The position numbers and the translations under genes are program-made. Of a stretch of DNA of 64,000 nt, positions 7,384 through 16,440 are shown one piece after another (position 1 is the first letter of the stretch; every line of letters begins with the position of its first letter). The DNA is taken from NCBI RefSeq assembly GCF_900104175.1, contig NZ_FNIX01000017.1, forward strand, positions 1 to 64,000. The letters are read 5' to 3'. The stretch comes from Lentzea jiangxiensis. Lineage in GTDB: Bacteria > Actinomycetota > Actinomycetes > Mycobacteriales > Pseudonocardiaceae. The notes beneath the pieces were generated by a model, which did no database searches, was not told where the DNA came from, and saw only the letters and a list, made by a program, of their open reading frames with translations.

Positions 7384-9365
7384 CGGTCGTCAAGTCCCCT
7401 TCGGACAGCGCCGGGCGCGATGACGTCCTTGTCCTTGACCTTCACCGACGACTCGAGCTGCCACGGCACACTGGTCACCATCACACCCGGCTGGAAAAGC
7501 AGCCTTCCCTTGAGCCGCAACGCGCTCTGGTTGTGGAGGAGCTGCTCCCACCAGTGGCCGACGACGTACTCGGGGATGAACACCGTAACAACGTCGCGCG
7601 GGTTGTCCGTCTTGACGCGCTTGACGTAGTCGAGGACGGGCTTGGTGATCTCCCGGTAGGGCGACTCTATGACCTTGAGCGGGATCTTGAAGTTCTCCTT
7701 CTCCCACTCCTGCACGAGCCGTCGGGTGTCGCGGTCGTCGACGTTGACCGTGACGGCCTCCAGCACGTCCGGGCGCGTGGCCTTCGCGTAGGACAACGCC
7801 CTGAGCGTCGGCATGTGGAGCTTCGACACCAGCACCATGGCGTGGTTGCGGGCGGGCATCGTGCGCACGCGCTCCTGCTTGCGGAGCTCCTCGGCGACGG
7901 TGTCGTAGTGCTTGCGGATCGCCGTCATCAACGCGTAGATGGCGGCCATCGCGGCGATGGCGATCCACGCGCCCTTGGTGAACTTGGTGATGAGCACGAT
8001 GATCAGCACGGTCGCGGTCAGCGCCAGGCCGAACGTGTTGATCGCCTGCGAGCGCCGCATGCGGGTGCGGGCCTGCGGGTCGGCCTCGGTCTTGAGCAGC
8101 CGCTGCCAGTGCTTGATCATGCCGAGCTGGCTCAGCGTGAACGACACGAACACACCGACGATGTAGAGCTGGATCAGCCGGGTGACCTCGGCGTCGAAGG
8201 CGATCACCAGCACGACCGCGAACCCGGCGAGGAACAGGATGCCGTTGGAGAACGCGAGCCGGTCGCCGCGGGTGTGCAGCTGGCGCGGCAGGTAGCGGTC
8301 CTGGGCGAGGATCGAGCCGAGGACGGGGAAGCCGTTGAACGCGGTGTTCGCCGCGAGCACCAGGATCAGCGCGGTGACACCGGCGATGAAGTAGAAGCCG
8401 GGCGGGAAGCCGTCGAACACGGCGCGCGCGATCTGCGCGACCATCGTCTTCTGCTCGTAGCCCTCGGGGGCGTTGGTGATCTGCTGCTCGGGGAACTCGG
8501 CCATCCGCACGTCGGTGAGCTGGGCGAGGATGACCAGGCCCATCAGCATGAACACCGAGATGCCGCCCATGAGCAGCAGCGTGGTCGCCGCGTTGCGGGA
8601 CTTGGGCTTGCGGAACGCCGGCACGCCGTTGCTGATCGCCTCGACGCCGGTGAGCGCGGCGCAGCCGGACGAGAACGCCCGCAGCACGAGGAACACGAAC
8701 GCGAGACCCATCAGGTGGTCCGACTCGGCGTGGATCTCGAGACCGGAGCTCTCGGCCCGCATCTCGTCGCCCGCCACGAAGCCGCGGAACAGGCCGTAGC
8801 CGATCAGGCCGAAGACGCCGATCATGAACGCGTAGACCGGCACGGCGAACGCGGCGCCGGACTCGCGGATGCCGCGCAGGTTCACCGCCGTCAGCAGCAC
8901 GATGGCCGCGACCGCGAACTCCGCCTTGTGGGTCGCGACGAACGGGATGGCCGAGCCGATGTTCGCCGCCGCCGCCGAGATCGACACCGCGACCGTGAGG
9001 ATGTAGTCGACGAGCAGGGCGCTCGCCACGGTGAGCCCCGCCCTGCGCCCCAGGTTGACCGTCGCGACCTCGTAGTCACCGCCGCCGGAGGGGTAGGCGT
9101 GCACGTTCTGCCGGTAGCTGGCGACCACGGTGAGCATGACCACGACGACCGCGACCCCCACCCACGGCGCCAAGGCGTAGGCGCTCAAGCCCGCCACCGA
9201 CAGCATCAGGAAGATCTCCTCCGGCGCGTACGCGACCGACGACATGGCGTCGGAGGCGAACACGGGGAGGGCGATGCGTTTGGGCAGGAGGGTGTGAGCG
9301 AGGCGGTCGCTGCGGAACGGCCTGCCGACCAGGAGGCGTTTGGCAGCGGTGGCGAGCTTGGACAC
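7380..9365 (-). CDS. APC-superfamily permease with large C-terminal domain
   Basis: About 661 residues from GTG at 9365, which starts VSKLATAAKRLL; the open frame continues upstream but into the divergent promoter. Roughly 12 membrane helices occupy residues 40-450, opening with the family-like LPVFASDAMSSVAYAPEEI, where the first helix is broken. A soluble C-terminal region of about 170 residues (MVLVSKLHMPTLRALSYAKA) is typical of actinobacterial KUP/APC-like members. The substrate is not predictable. It is divergent from two TrkA-type proteins, a conserved arrangement that hints at potassium or ion homeostasis. Confidence 0.88.
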   Translation of the reverse strand: MSKLATAAKRLLVGRPFRSDRLAHTLLPKRIALPVFASDAMSSVAYAPEEIFLMLSVAGLSAYALAPWVGVAVVVVMLTVVASYRQNVHAYPSGGGDYEVATVNLGRRAGLTVASALLVDYILTVAVSISAAAANIGSAIPFVATHKAEFAVAAIVLLTAVNLRGIRESGAAFAVPVYAFMIGVFGLIGYGLFRGFVAGDEMRAESSGLEIHAESDHLMGLAFVFLVLRAFSSGCAALTGVEAISNGVPAFRKPKSRNAATTLLLMGGISVFMLMGLVILAQLTDVRMAEFPEQQITNAPEGYEQKTMVAQIARAVFDGFPPGFYFIAGVTALILVLAANTAFNGFPVLGSILAQDRYLPRQLHTRGDRLAFSNGILFLAGFAVVLVIAFDAEVTRLIQLYIVGVFVSFTLSQLGMIKHWQRLLKTEADPQARTRMRRSQAINTFGLALTATVLIIVLITKFTKGAWIAIAAMAAIYALMTAIRKHYDTVAEELRKQERVRTMPARNHAMVLVSKLHMPTLRALSYAKATRPDVLEAVTVNVDDRDTRRLVQEWEKENFKIPLKVIESPYREITKPVLDYVKRVKTDNPRDVVTVFIPEYVVGHWWEQLLHNQSALRLKGRLLFQPGVMVTSVPWQLESSVKVKDKDVIAPGAVRRGLDDR

Positions 9366-9447
9366 GGCCAGAGCGTAAGGGGTCCGCTCACCGGGACGGG
9401 CTAATGCTGGGTAGGTTCTGCGGAGAGTTCGCCTGAGGAGGCAAGTC

Positions 9448-10110
9448 GTGCACGTGGTGATCATGGGGTGTGGCCGGGTGGGAGCCTCCCTGGCCAGGGC
9501 CCTCGAGCGACTCGACCACCAGGTCGCCGTGATCGACAAGGATCCGCAGTCGTTCCGCAGGCTGGGCAGCGACTTCCACGGCCAGCAGGTCATCGGCAAC
9601 GGTTTCGACCGCAACGTCCTGATCGAGGCGGGGGTCGAGCGCGCGGGCGCGTTCGCGGCGGTCTCCAGCGGCGACAACTCGAACATCATCTCGGCGCGGG
9701 TCGCGCGCGAGACGTTCGGCGTCGAGCACGTCGTCGCCCGCATCTACGACCACAAGCGCGCCGCCGTGTACGAGCGGCTGGGCATCCCGACCGTGGCGAC
9801 CGTGCCGTGGTCGACCGACCGGTTCCTGCGGATGCTGCTGCCCGAGGGCGCGGCGACCGCGTGGCGCGACCCGTCCGGCACCGTGGCGGTGCTGCCGATC
9901 GAGGTCGAGGAGTCGTGGGTCGGGCGGCCCGTCTTCGAGCTCGAGGCGGCCATCGGCGCGCGCGTGGCGTTCCTCATGCGGTTCGGCACGGGGGTCCTGC
10001 CCGACGCCAAGACCGTGGTGCAGGCGGACGACACCATCTACGTGGCGGCGCTGTCCGGCACGATCACCGACGTCGCGGCCGCGGCGCTGCAGGCACCGGA
10101 GGAGAGCTGA
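9448..10110 (+). CDS. TrkA-family potassium uptake regulatory protein, first of a pair
   Basis: 220 residues. An N-terminal RCK/TrkA-N Rossmann domain has VVIMGCGRVGASLARALE as dinucleotide-binding loop and the acidic strand end VIDKD, followed by a TrkA-C domain from about residue 140. These proteins gate membrane potassium channels or transporters in response to nucleotides. It overlaps the next TrkA gene by one base (TGATG), so the two are co-translated and may form a heteromer. In M. tuberculosis the equivalent neighbours are called ceoB and ceoC (from memory). Confidence 0.93.
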   Translation: MHVVIMGCGRVGASLARALERLDHQVAVIDKDPQSFRRLGSDFHGQQVIGNGFDRNVLIEAGVERAGAFAAVSSGDNSNIISARVARETFGVEHVVARIYDHKRAAVYERLGIPTVATVPWSTDRFLRMLLPEGAATAWRDPSGTVAVLPIEVEESWVGRPVFELEAAIGARVAFLMRFGTGVLPDAKTVVQADDTIYVAALSGTITDVAAAALQAPEES

Positions 10111-10766
10111 TGCGGGTCGCGATCGCGGGTGCGGGCGCGGTGGGCCGGTCCATCGCGCAGGAGCTCGTCTCGGACGGGCACCAGGTCATGCTGATCGAGC
10201 GGGACCGGGCGCACTTCGACCCGAACTCGGTCGAGCAGGCCGAGTGGGTGCAGGCCGACGCGTGCGAGCTGTCCTCTTTGGAGGACGCCGGCATGCAGCT
10301 GTGCGACGTGGTGATCGCCGCGACCGGTGACGACAAGGTCAACCTCGTGGTGTCGCTGCTGGCGAAGACGGAGTTCGCGGTCCGCCGCGTCGTCGCGCGC
10401 GTGAACGACCCGACGAACGAATGGCTCTTCACCGAGTCGTGGGGTGTCGACGTGGCCGTGTCGACGCCACGGCTTCTCGCCGCGATGGTCGAGGAGTCGG
10501 TGACGATCGGCGACGTCGTGCGGTTGATGACGTTGCGGCAGGGCCAGGCGAACCTCGTGGAGATCACGCTCGACGAGTCGACGCCGTTCGCCGGGCGCGC
10601 GGTGTCGGAGCTGACGCTGCCCCGCGACGCCGCTCTGGTGACGATCCTGCGCGGCGGGCGGGTCATCGTGCCGCAGCCGGACGACACGCTGGAGGGCGGC
10701 GACGAACTGCTGTTCGTCACGACCGCAGCCGTCGAGCAGGACATCAAGACCGCCCTCGGCTACTGA
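10110..10766 (+). CDS. TrkA-family potassium uptake regulatory protein, second of a pair
   Basis: 218 residues with the same architecture as its neighbour. The Rossmann loop is VAIAGAGAVGRSIAQELV, with MLIERD at the end of strand 2. The C-terminal TrkA-C domain contains FAGRAVSELTLPRDAALVTI, with a final DELLFVTT strand. The ATG overlaps the previous stop by one base. It is followed by a terminator-like inverted repeat shared with the convergent DUF3159 gene. Confidence 0.93.
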   Translation: MRVAIAGAGAVGRSIAQELVSDGHQVMLIERDRAHFDPNSVEQAEWVQADACELSSLEDAGMQLCDVVIAATGDDKVNLVVSLLAKTEFAVRRVVARVNDPTNEWLFTESWGVDVAVSTPRLLAAMVEESVTIGDVVRLMTLRQGQANLVEITLDESTPFAGRAVSELTLPRDAALVTILRGGRVIVPQPDDTLEGGDELLFVTTAAVEQDIKTALGY

Positions 10767-10805
10767 CCACCGTCCGGACAGGACTGCGGCTCGCCGGGCA
10801 CGACT

Positions 10806-10836
10806 CGGCCGGCGCCCCACGAGGAGGCGCCGGCCG
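10806..10836. terminator. Bidirectional terminator between trkA-like pair and DUF3159 gene
   Basis: Perfect 11-bp stem CGGCCGGCGCC/GGCGCCGGCCG with a 9-base loop, lying between two converging genes. There is no T-tract, as is common in high-GC actinobacteria. Confidence 0.6.
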
Positions 10837-10851
10837 GGAACGGCGAGCGGA

Positions 10852-11616
10852 TCAGTCCCTGGACCTGTCGCGGGAGTCGGCGTCGACGACGCGCTTGAGC
10901 TCGTCCATGTCCGGCGTCAGCAGGTCGTCGGCCGTGCGGGCCAGGACGTCCTCCGCCTCGGCCTCGGACCTGGCCTTCGCCTCCGCTGCCTCCTCGGCCG
11001 CCTTGAGGCGCTTGTCCGCGCGGCGGACCGCCCAGACCGTGGCCAGCAGTGCGATGGCCATCAGCGGGTAGCCCATGGCGAGGCGGGCGACGGCGAGCCA
11101 GCCGACCTGGTCCTCGTCGTAGAGCCAGCGCTGGACGACGAAGCGGGCGAAGAAGACGAGGGCCCACACGAAGGTCGCGATGTCGTAGTCGCGGACCGTG
11201 GCCTTGTCGTCGCGCCAGGAGCGGTCCCTGCCGTTGAGGAACGTCCAGATCACACCGGCGAGCGGGCGGCGCACGACGATCGACAGCAGGAACGCGCTGC
11301 CGTACACGACGCTCTGCCAGATGCCGAAGAGGAAGAAACCCTTGGCCTCGCCTGTCTTGTAGGCGATGAAGGCCGCGATGCCGACGCCGAAGACGGCGGA
11401 GATCGCGGGCTGGACGGTGCCCTTGCGCAGCGCGAGGACCACGCCGATGACGACGGCCGCGGCGAGCGAACTGATGATCGCGGCCATCAGGTTCTTGGTG
11501 GCGAAGTTGACGATCACGAAGACGAGGACGGGCAGCGACGAGTAGAGCATTCCGCTCACCCCGCCCATCTGCTCGAGGACGGTGGGCTGCTTTTCTTCGG
11601 TCTTGGCTGGAGTCAT
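10852..11616 (-). CDS. DUF3159 membrane protein
   Basis: 254 residues with about six predicted membrane segments: SLPVLVFVIVNFAT, AAIISSLAAAVVIGVVLAL, ISAVFGVGIAAFIAYKTG, SAFLLSIVVRR, FVWALVFFARFVV and LMAIALLATVWAV. A charged coiled-coil-like tail rich in Ala, Glu and Lys follows. The loop GKGFFLFGIW-type motif (GEAKGFFLFGIWQS) is characteristic of the DUF3159 family. Its ATG overlaps the stop of the upstream OB-fold gene by 4 bases. Function unknown. Confidence 0.88.
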   Translation of the reverse strand: MTPAKTEEKQPTVLEQMGGVSGMLYSSLPVLVFVIVNFATKNLMAAIISSLAAAVVIGVVLALRKGTVQPAISAVFGVGIAAFIAYKTGEAKGFFLFGIWQSVVYGSAFLLSIVVRRPLAGVIWTFLNGRDRSWRDDKATVRDYDIATFVWALVFFARFVVQRWLYDEDQVGWLAVARLAMGYPLMAIALLATVWAVRRADKRLKAAEEAAEAKARSEAEAEDVLARTADDLLTPDMDELKRVVDADSRDRSRD

Positions 11617-11993
11617 GAAGCGTTCTGCAACTCGTAATAGGGGTTGTAGAGCACCTTGCGCCCGTCGCGCACGGCGATGCGGCCACGGGCCTTGATCGTC
11701 CGACCAGGCTCGATACCCGCGATGCGACGGCGGCCGAGCCAGACGAGGGTGACGCCCTCGGTGCCGTCGTAGAGCTCGGCTTCCAGGGTGGCGGCCGCGT
11801 CCCGGGGGCAGAGCTCCACGCTGCGGAGCCTTCCGAGGACGATGACCTCCTCACCGGACTTGCAGTCGCAGGCCTTCACCGCGCCGACCGCCTCCGCTTT
11901 TCGCGAGAGGTCGTCCGCGTCGAGCTCGGCGACGTCGCTGGTCAAGCGACGCACCAAGCGGCGCCAATAGCCGCTCATCCCCGACTCCTGCAT
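11613..11993 (-). CDS. OB-fold nucleic-acid-binding domain protein
   Basis: 126 residues. After an N-terminal amphipathic region (GYWRRLVRRLTSDVAELDADD), the part from about residue 45 shows the five-strand OB pattern: EEVIVLGRLRSVELCP, ATLEAELYDGTEGVTLVWLG, IKARGRIAVRDGRKVLYNPYYEL. It resembles the OB domain of RecG and tRNA synthetases. It is co-translated with the DUF3159 membrane protein (4-nt overlap), a pairing kept across actinobacteria. The role is unknown; binding of nucleic acid is inferred from the fold. Confidence 0.85.
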   Translation of the reverse strand: MQESGMSGYWRRLVRRLTSDVAELDADDLSRKAEAVGAVKACDCKSGEEVIVLGRLRSVELCPRDAAATLEAELYDGTEGVTLVWLGRRRIAGIEPGRTIKARGRIAVRDGRKVLYNPYYELQNAS

Positions 11994-12061
11994 TGCTCAG
12001 GTGGCCCTGTGGTGTGGACCGTCTGTCATGAGGGTACGCAGAGCGGGCGACAATCTCGGCC

Positions 12062-12718
12062 GTGCCTGCCGAGACCGTTGTCCTCCTGCCCGGAACCGCC
12101 TCCGACGAGGTGTTTGTCCGTTCCGTGTTCACAGAGCCGTTGTCGCAGGTCGGTGCTGTTTTCACCGCACCGGCGGTCCGCACACTCCGTGAACGGTTGA
12201 CGGCCCTCGAAAATGCCCCGGCAGGCCACCCGATCGTGGTGGGTGGCGTCTCACTCGGCGCCCACGTGGCCGCGCGGTGGGCCGCGGCCAACCCGGACAG
12301 GTGCGCGGGCCTGGTCCTCGCACTGCCCGCGTGGACGGGTTCCCCGGACGGGGCTCCCGCGGCGCTCGCGGCGAAGGCCAGCGCGCAGGTCGTCGCGACG
12401 CGGGGCCTGGAGGCCGCGCTGGCCGGCACGACCGGCTGGCTGCGCGAGGAGCTCGGCAGGGCCTGGCGCGGCTACGGCGACCTGCTGGTGCCGCACCTCG
12501 AGGAAGCCGCCGAGTCATCGGCGCCGACGCTCGAGGAGCTGAGGTCGCTCGACGTGCCAGTGGGGATCCTCGGGTGCACCGACGACCCGGTGCACCCGAT
12601 CGAGGTCGCCCGGCAGTGGGCCGAAGCCCTCCCGCGGGCCGTTCTCGTCACGACGACGCTCGACGCCTACCCGCACGCGCTGGGGCGTGCGGTGCAGGCG
12701 TGGCGACAGGCCTGTTAG
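12062..12718 (+). CDS. Alpha/beta-hydrolase fold protein
   Basis: 218 residues starting at GTG. It shows the compact alpha/beta-hydrolase pattern: strand-loop VVLLPGTASDE (oxyanion region), the nucleophile elbow GGVSLGAHVAARWA with Ser as nucleophile, a late acid in LGCTDDPVHPIE and catalytic His in LDAYPHALGRAV. The cap is short. The substrate is unknown. Its stop overlaps the converging DUF3710 gene end by 4 bases. Confidence 0.85.
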   Translation: MPAETVVLLPGTASDEVFVRSVFTEPLSQVGAVFTAPAVRTLRERLTALENAPAGHPIVVGGVSLGAHVAARWAAANPDRCAGLVLALPAWTGSPDGAPAALAAKASAQVVATRGLEAALAGTTGWLREELGRAWRGYGDLLVPHLEEAAESSAPTLEELRSLDVPVGILGCTDDPVHPIEVARQWAEALPRAVLVTTTLDAYPHALGRAVQAWRQAC

Positions 12719-13332
12719 CCCTGCTGCTGGATGTGCCGGGCGATCGCTTCCGGCAGCTCGACCGGCAGCGGGGTGCGGGGCGGCATCGGCTGCTCGCCGC
12801 GCACGACGACGGTGCCGCGGATCATCTCGCGCAACGCCTCGGAGTTCTGCGCGAAGTGCTCCTCGGGGCCGGCCGCGACACCGCGCAGCATCCAGCGCGG
12901 CCCGTCGATGCCGATGAAGAGGATCTGCACGCCCTGGTTGCGCGCGGTGATCTCCTCGCCCCACTCGCCGTTCTCGCGGTTGATGCGGGCGCCGTCCTCC
13001 TTGAGGCCCTGCACCAGCTCGGCGCCGACCTCCTTCCAGAGGCCGCCGGACTTCGGCGCGGCGAACGCGCTCACCGTCAGCTGCCCGACGGACGTGAGGA
13101 TGTGCACGGCGCGCACGGAACCGTCCTGCTGGTCCATCTCGACCTGCAGCTGGGCCTCGTCCGGCATCGGCAGCAGCACCGATCCCAGGTCGAGCCGCTG
13201 CACGTCGTCACGGGGCGCCACCGTCGAGTCCCACGGGCCGTCGACGTCCTCGTCGAACGCCTCGTCGTGCTCCGGACCGGTGTCGACCGAGCCCGAGGAG
13301 TGACGACCGCGCTTGCGGCGCCTTCCGAACAT
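12715..13332 (-). CDS. DUF3710 protein
   Basis: 205 residues. The basic N-terminus FGRRRKRGRH and an acidic stretch rich in Asp and Glu are followed by the DUF3710 core. That core has RLDLGSVLLPMP, GLWKEVGAELVQGLKEDGA, EWGEEITARNQG and FIGIDGPRWMLRGVAAG. It lies 3 bases downstream of the dut stop, and the dut-DUF3710 operon is conserved in actinobacteria. Molecular function unknown. Confidence 0.92.
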   Translation of the reverse strand: MFGRRRKRGRHSSGSVDTGPEHDEAFDEDVDGPWDSTVAPRDDVQRLDLGSVLLPMPDEAQLQVEMDQQDGSVRAVHILTSVGQLTVSAFAAPKSGGLWKEVGAELVQGLKEDGARINRENGEWGEEITARNQGVQILFIGIDGPRWMLRGVAAGPEEHFAQNSEALREMIRGTVVVRGEQPMPPRTPLPVELPEAIARHIQQQG

Positions 13333-13335
13333 GCC

Positions 13336-13809
13336 CTACCCCTCCGCATTCATCCGGGCGAGCACCTCATGCCCACCGGTCGAGCCATAGCCTCCCGCAC
13401 CGCGTGCCGTTTCCGGCAACTCGGCGACCTCGCGGAACACCGCGTGCTCGACGCGTTGCACGACGAGCTGGGCGATCCGGTCGCCGCGTGACAGCGCGAT
13501 CGGCTCACGGAGATCATGGTTCACGAGGCAAACGCGGATCTCACCGCGGTAGCCGGAGTCGATCGTGCCCGGCGTGTTGACCACGCTCAGCCCGACCCGC
13601 GCCGCCAGTCCGGACCGCGGGTGCACGAACCCGGCGAACCCCTCCGGCAGCGCGATGGCGACACCGGTGCCGACCACCGCTCGCTCGCCTGGTGGAATGA
13701 CCACGTCCGACGTGGTGACCAGATCGGCGCCCGCGTCGCCGGGACGGGCGTAGGCGGGCACGGGAACCCCCGGATCGAGCCGGGTCAGCAACACCTCGAC
13801 GCTGGACAC
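13336..13809 (-). CDS. dut: Deoxyuridine 5'-triphosphate nucleotidohydrolase (dUTPase)
   Basis: 157 residues from GTG at 13809. Trimeric dUTPase hydrolyses dUTP to dUMP and pyrophosphate, keeping uracil out of DNA and supplying thymidylate synthesis. All five family motifs are present: PGDAGADL, HPRSGLAAR, NTPGTIDSGYRGEI, GDRIAQLVVQ and the C-terminal arm ARGAGGYGSTG that closes over the active site. First gene of an operon with DUF3710; 24 bp separate it from the divergent DUF3093 start. Confidence 0.97.
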   Translation of the reverse strand: MSSVEVLLTRLDPGVPVPAYARPGDAGADLVTTSDVVIPPGERAVVGTGVAIALPEGFAGFVHPRSGLAARVGLSVVNTPGTIDSGYRGEIRVCLVNHDLREPIALSRGDRIAQLVVQRVEHAVFREVAELPETARGAGGYGSTGGHEVLARMNAEG

Positions 13810-13833
13810 GGCGGCCGAGATTACCCTGACGAC

Positions 13834-14295
13834 GTGAGTGAGACTGCCGTGACCGCCACTACGACCTTCCGCGAGCGCCTCTACGTGACGTGGTGGATCT
13901 GGCCGCTGCCGCTGCTGGCCGCCGCGCTGCTGGCCGCCGAGGTGCACATGGGCTTCCCCGGGGTGCGCTCCTGGCTGCCGTACGTGATCCTGCTGCCCCT
14001 CACGGTCGTGCTGATCGTGCGCATGGGGTCGACGAAGGTGGAGGTCGCCGGCGGCGAGCTCCGCGCCGGTGACGCCCACATCCCGCTGGACCTGCTCGGC
14101 GAGGTCGAGGTCATCGCCCCCGAGGACAAGCGCAAGGCCATGGGCCCGTACCTGGACCCGGCGGCGTACGTCGTGCACCGCGGCTGGGTCAAGCCGCTCG
14201 TGCGGGTGCGCGTGAACGACCCCGAGGACCCGACGCCCTACTGGGTGATCAGCACGCGGCGCCCGGAAGAGCTGGCCGCGGCGATCAAGTCCTGA
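13834..14295 (+). CDS. DUF3093 membrane protein
   Basis: 153 residues from GTG at 13834 (start VSETAVTATTTFRERLYVTW). Two membrane helices lie near residues 17-35 (WIWPLPLLAAALLAAEV) and 44-62 (YVILLPLTVVLIV). A soluble C-terminal domain has a PH-like strand pattern and ends YWVISTRRPEELAAAI, as is typical of DUF3093. It is divergent from dut and followed by a strong terminator. Function unknown. Confidence 0.9.
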   Translation: MSETAVTATTTFRERLYVTWWIWPLPLLAAALLAAEVHMGFPGVRSWLPYVILLPLTVVLIVRMGSTKVEVAGGELRAGDAHIPLDLLGEVEVIAPEDKRKAMGPYLDPAAYVVHRGWVKPLVRVRVNDPEDPTPYWVISTRRPEELAAAIKS

Positions 14296-14302
14296 AAGAC
14301 AC

Positions 14303-14337
14303 AACTGGGCGCCACCCGTGAGGGTGAGCGCCCAGTT
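14303..14337. terminator. Strong bidirectional terminator
   Basis: Long hairpin AACTGGGCGC/GCGCCCAGTT (14303-14312 with 14328-14337), continued inward by CACCC/GGGTG around a GTGA loop with one bulged A. It separates the converging DUF3093 and DUF4193 genes. Confidence 0.85.
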
Positions 14338-14378
14338 CTCTGCAGCGGACTTCTCCCCGACGGCCCCGAGGCCGTCGA

Positions 14379-14678
14379 TCAAGCGCAGTCGCGGCAGATG
14401 TACACGCCGTTGTTGTCCTCGGCGAGCCTGCTGCGGTGGTGCACCAGGAAGCACTTGGAGCACGTGAACTCGTCGGCCTGCTTGGGCAGGACCTTGAACG
14501 TGAGCTCCTCGCCGGACAGGTCGGCGCCCGGGAGCTCGAAGTTCTCCGCGCTCGCGTCCTCGTCGACGTCGACGACGCCGGACTGCGTCTCGTTCCGCCG
14601 GGCCTTCAACTCCTCGAGGGAGTCCTCAGCGAGTTCGTCCGCCTCGCTGCGACGCGGCGCGTCGTAGTCGGTCGCCAT
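14379..14678 (-). CDS. DUF4193 zinc-ribbon protein
   Basis: 99 residues from ATG at 14678 (MATDYDAPRR, the conserved family start; an ATG three codons upstream is less likely). The middle is very acidic. The C-terminus carries two Cys pairs, FTCSKCFLVHH and YICRDC, forming a probable zinc ribbon. DUF4193 sits next to dut and cei in many actinobacteria. Function unknown; a role in protein or RNA binding is a guess from the ribbon and acidic region. Confidence 0.92.
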   Translation of the reverse strand: MATDYDAPRRSEADELAEDSLEELKARRNETQSGVVDVDEDASAENFELPGADLSGEELTFKVLPKQADEFTCSKCFLVHHRSRLAEDNNGVYICRDCA

Positions 14679-14687
14679 CTTCTTCAC

Positions 14688-15100
14688 CCCTGCGGTCTAC
14701 GGAGACTGTTCGTGTCGCTGGTTAACGCTCCAGCGACCTCATTTGTGCCCCACGTCAAGGTGACGTAGGTCTCTCGCACGCGGCGGCCGAGCCAACCCCC
14801 TTGACGTGACCGTCGGCTTGATCGACATGTGTGCGGAGCGCGCAGAGGGTAGCTCACTGGCGAAGTGGCCCGGCATCGGGTTACCCCCTACCGACCGGAC
14901 GGGTGACACAACCTTTCTACGCTGGACCGATACCCTGTGCGGGAGCACCTGCGCCTCGGCGTGCAACCTGACGCCGAGCCGGTACCGTCCTGACTGTGAG
15001 CGACCAGGCCGGTGCAGTGGGTCACGCCCGTCGGGGCGCGGTTCAGCCTGGCAAGGCCTAGGCTGGACCTCAGGGACGGATCACGGGGAGGGCTTCGGAC
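14688..15100. other. 413-bp intergenic region between divergent DUF4193 and cei genes
   Basis: The two flanking genes are divergent, so their promoters must lie here. TTGACG occurs on the plus strand at 14801 and on the minus strand at 14753-14758 (CGTCAA read backwards), but neither has a good -10 at 16-18 bp. No open frame with coding character, RNA gene or strong hairpin was seen. Confidence 0.5.
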
Positions 15101-15826
15101 GTGGGATCCGCATCGGGGAGCTTGACGCCATACAAGAGGCGTCGGCCCGTGCCCGCGCTCGTCCTGTTCGCGGTGCTGTTGGTCAGTTCCGTGTTCGTGT
15201 GGGTGAAGGTGCTCGGCAACGCCGGCGACGTGGACGCGGCCATCAAGTGCAACCCGCCCGGCAACGTGACGACCGCGTCGGCCATCGCGGCCGCCGACCC
15301 GGCCGCCGCCGCGACGTCGACGGCCCCGCCGCCCGCGCTGGGCACCGTCCTGGAGCACGACGCGCTCGACCGCACCGACCCGCTGCCGGCCGGCGAGGTC
15401 AACTTCAAGGTCGTCAACGCCTCGACGCAGCGCAACCACGCCAAGGCCGTGGCCACGATGCTCACCGAACTCGGCCTGAAGCAGGCGGCCGACCCCGGCA
15501 ACGACCCCATCTACCCGGCGGGCGACATGACCTGCCGCGGCCAGCTCCGCTTCGGCGCGCCCGGCGCGTCGGCGGCCAGGACCCTGTCGCTGCTGGAACC
15601 GTGCCTGGAGCTCGTGCGCGACGACCGCCAGGACGCGACCGTCGACATCGCGGTCGGCAAGAAGTTCGACGAGGTCAAGCCGAACAGCAGCGCCCGCAAG
15701 GTTCTCGACCAGCTCAGCGAGTGGGCGGCGCAGCAGCCGGAGCAGCAGGGCGGCCAGGTCGCCGCGGCCGCCTCGCCGTCGCTGGACGCGGACAACCTGG
15801 CGGGCGCGCGAGAGGTGACCTGCTGA
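15101..15826 (+). CDS. cei: Envelope integrity protein Cei (LytR_C domain)
   Basis: 241 residues from GTG. A basic N-terminus (YKRRRPVPA) precedes one membrane helix, ALVLFAVLLVSSVFVWV (about 18-36). An extracytoplasmic part follows, with an Ala/Thr/Pro-rich linker and a LytR C-terminal-type domain (VNFKVVNASTQRNHAKAVAT... MLTELGLKQAADPGND). Four Cys residues outside the membrane could form disulfides. The actinobacterial homologue Cei is needed for envelope integrity. Position between DUF4193 and suhB matches other actinobacteria. Confidence 0.88.
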   Translation: MGSASGSLTPYKRRRPVPALVLFAVLLVSSVFVWVKVLGNAGDVDAAIKCNPPGNVTTASAIAAADPAAAATSTAPPPALGTVLEHDALDRTDPLPAGEVNFKVVNASTQRNHAKAVATMLTELGLKQAADPGNDPIYPAGDMTCRGQLRFGAPGASAARTLSLLEPCLELVRDDRQDATVDIAVGKKFDEVKPNSSARKVLDQLSEWAAQQPEQQGGQVAAAASPSLDADNLAGAREVTC

Positions 15827-15851
15827 GGTCCTGCTCCGCTACCTTGCGGGC

Positions 15852-16382
15852 ATGGGGGTAGGTCTTCTTCCGGGCGAGCGCGTCCTCTGGCAGGGCTCAC
15901 CGGTGCACCGTTCGGTCTTCCTGCGCGCTGATGCCGCGTGGATGCGGTTCAGCCTGAAGTTCGACGCCGCCCTGTTCGCCGTGGTGGCGGCGGTCATGTG
16001 GCTGGCGGACGGGTGGCTGGGCCCGTTCGACGTCTGGAACTTCCTGATCGTCGGAGGCGGGATCCTCGCGTCCACGGTACTCCGCTTCGTCGAGCCGTTC
16101 GCGTGGCGTCGGCTCACTCTGCACCGCACGACCTACTACGTCACCAACAGACGTGTCGTGTGTGTGCCCGGCCGCGGAGAGAGGTCGACCGAGCTGTCCG
16201 ACATCGAGGTCCTGACGTTTCTGGAGGAGGCGGACGGCTCGGGGCACGTCCGCCTCGACCGGCGGCACACGCCGGACGGGTTCATGAACGCGGTGGTCGC
16301 CGAACTGATCCACGTCCCGAACGTCCGCGAGGTCGTCGCCCTGCTGTCGGAGCTGACCGGGCAGACGCCGGAACAACGTTGA
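15852..16382 (+). CDS. PH-domain membrane protein
   Basis: 176 residues. The opening LLPGERVLWQGSPVHRSVF is typical of bacterial PH-domain (YdbT/YdbS-like) proteins. Two membrane helices (about 35-52 and 60-76) are followed by a PH-like beta domain with YYVTNRRVVCVPGRG and a DIEVLTFLEE strand. Starts 25 bp after cei, so probably co-transcribed. Function unknown. Confidence 0.78.
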   Translation: MGVGLLPGERVLWQGSPVHRSVFLRADAAWMRFSLKFDAALFAVVAAVMWLADGWLGPFDVWNFLIVGGGILASTVLRFVEPFAWRRLTLHRTTYYVTNRRVVCVPGRGERSTELSDIEVLTFLEEADGSGHVRLDRRHTPDGFMNAVVAELIHVPNVREVVALLSELTGQTPEQR

Positions 16383-16440
16383 CCTGACGTTGAGTCGAGG
16401 TTGATCGGACGTTGACCCGCGCCGTTGCAACGACCCTTTA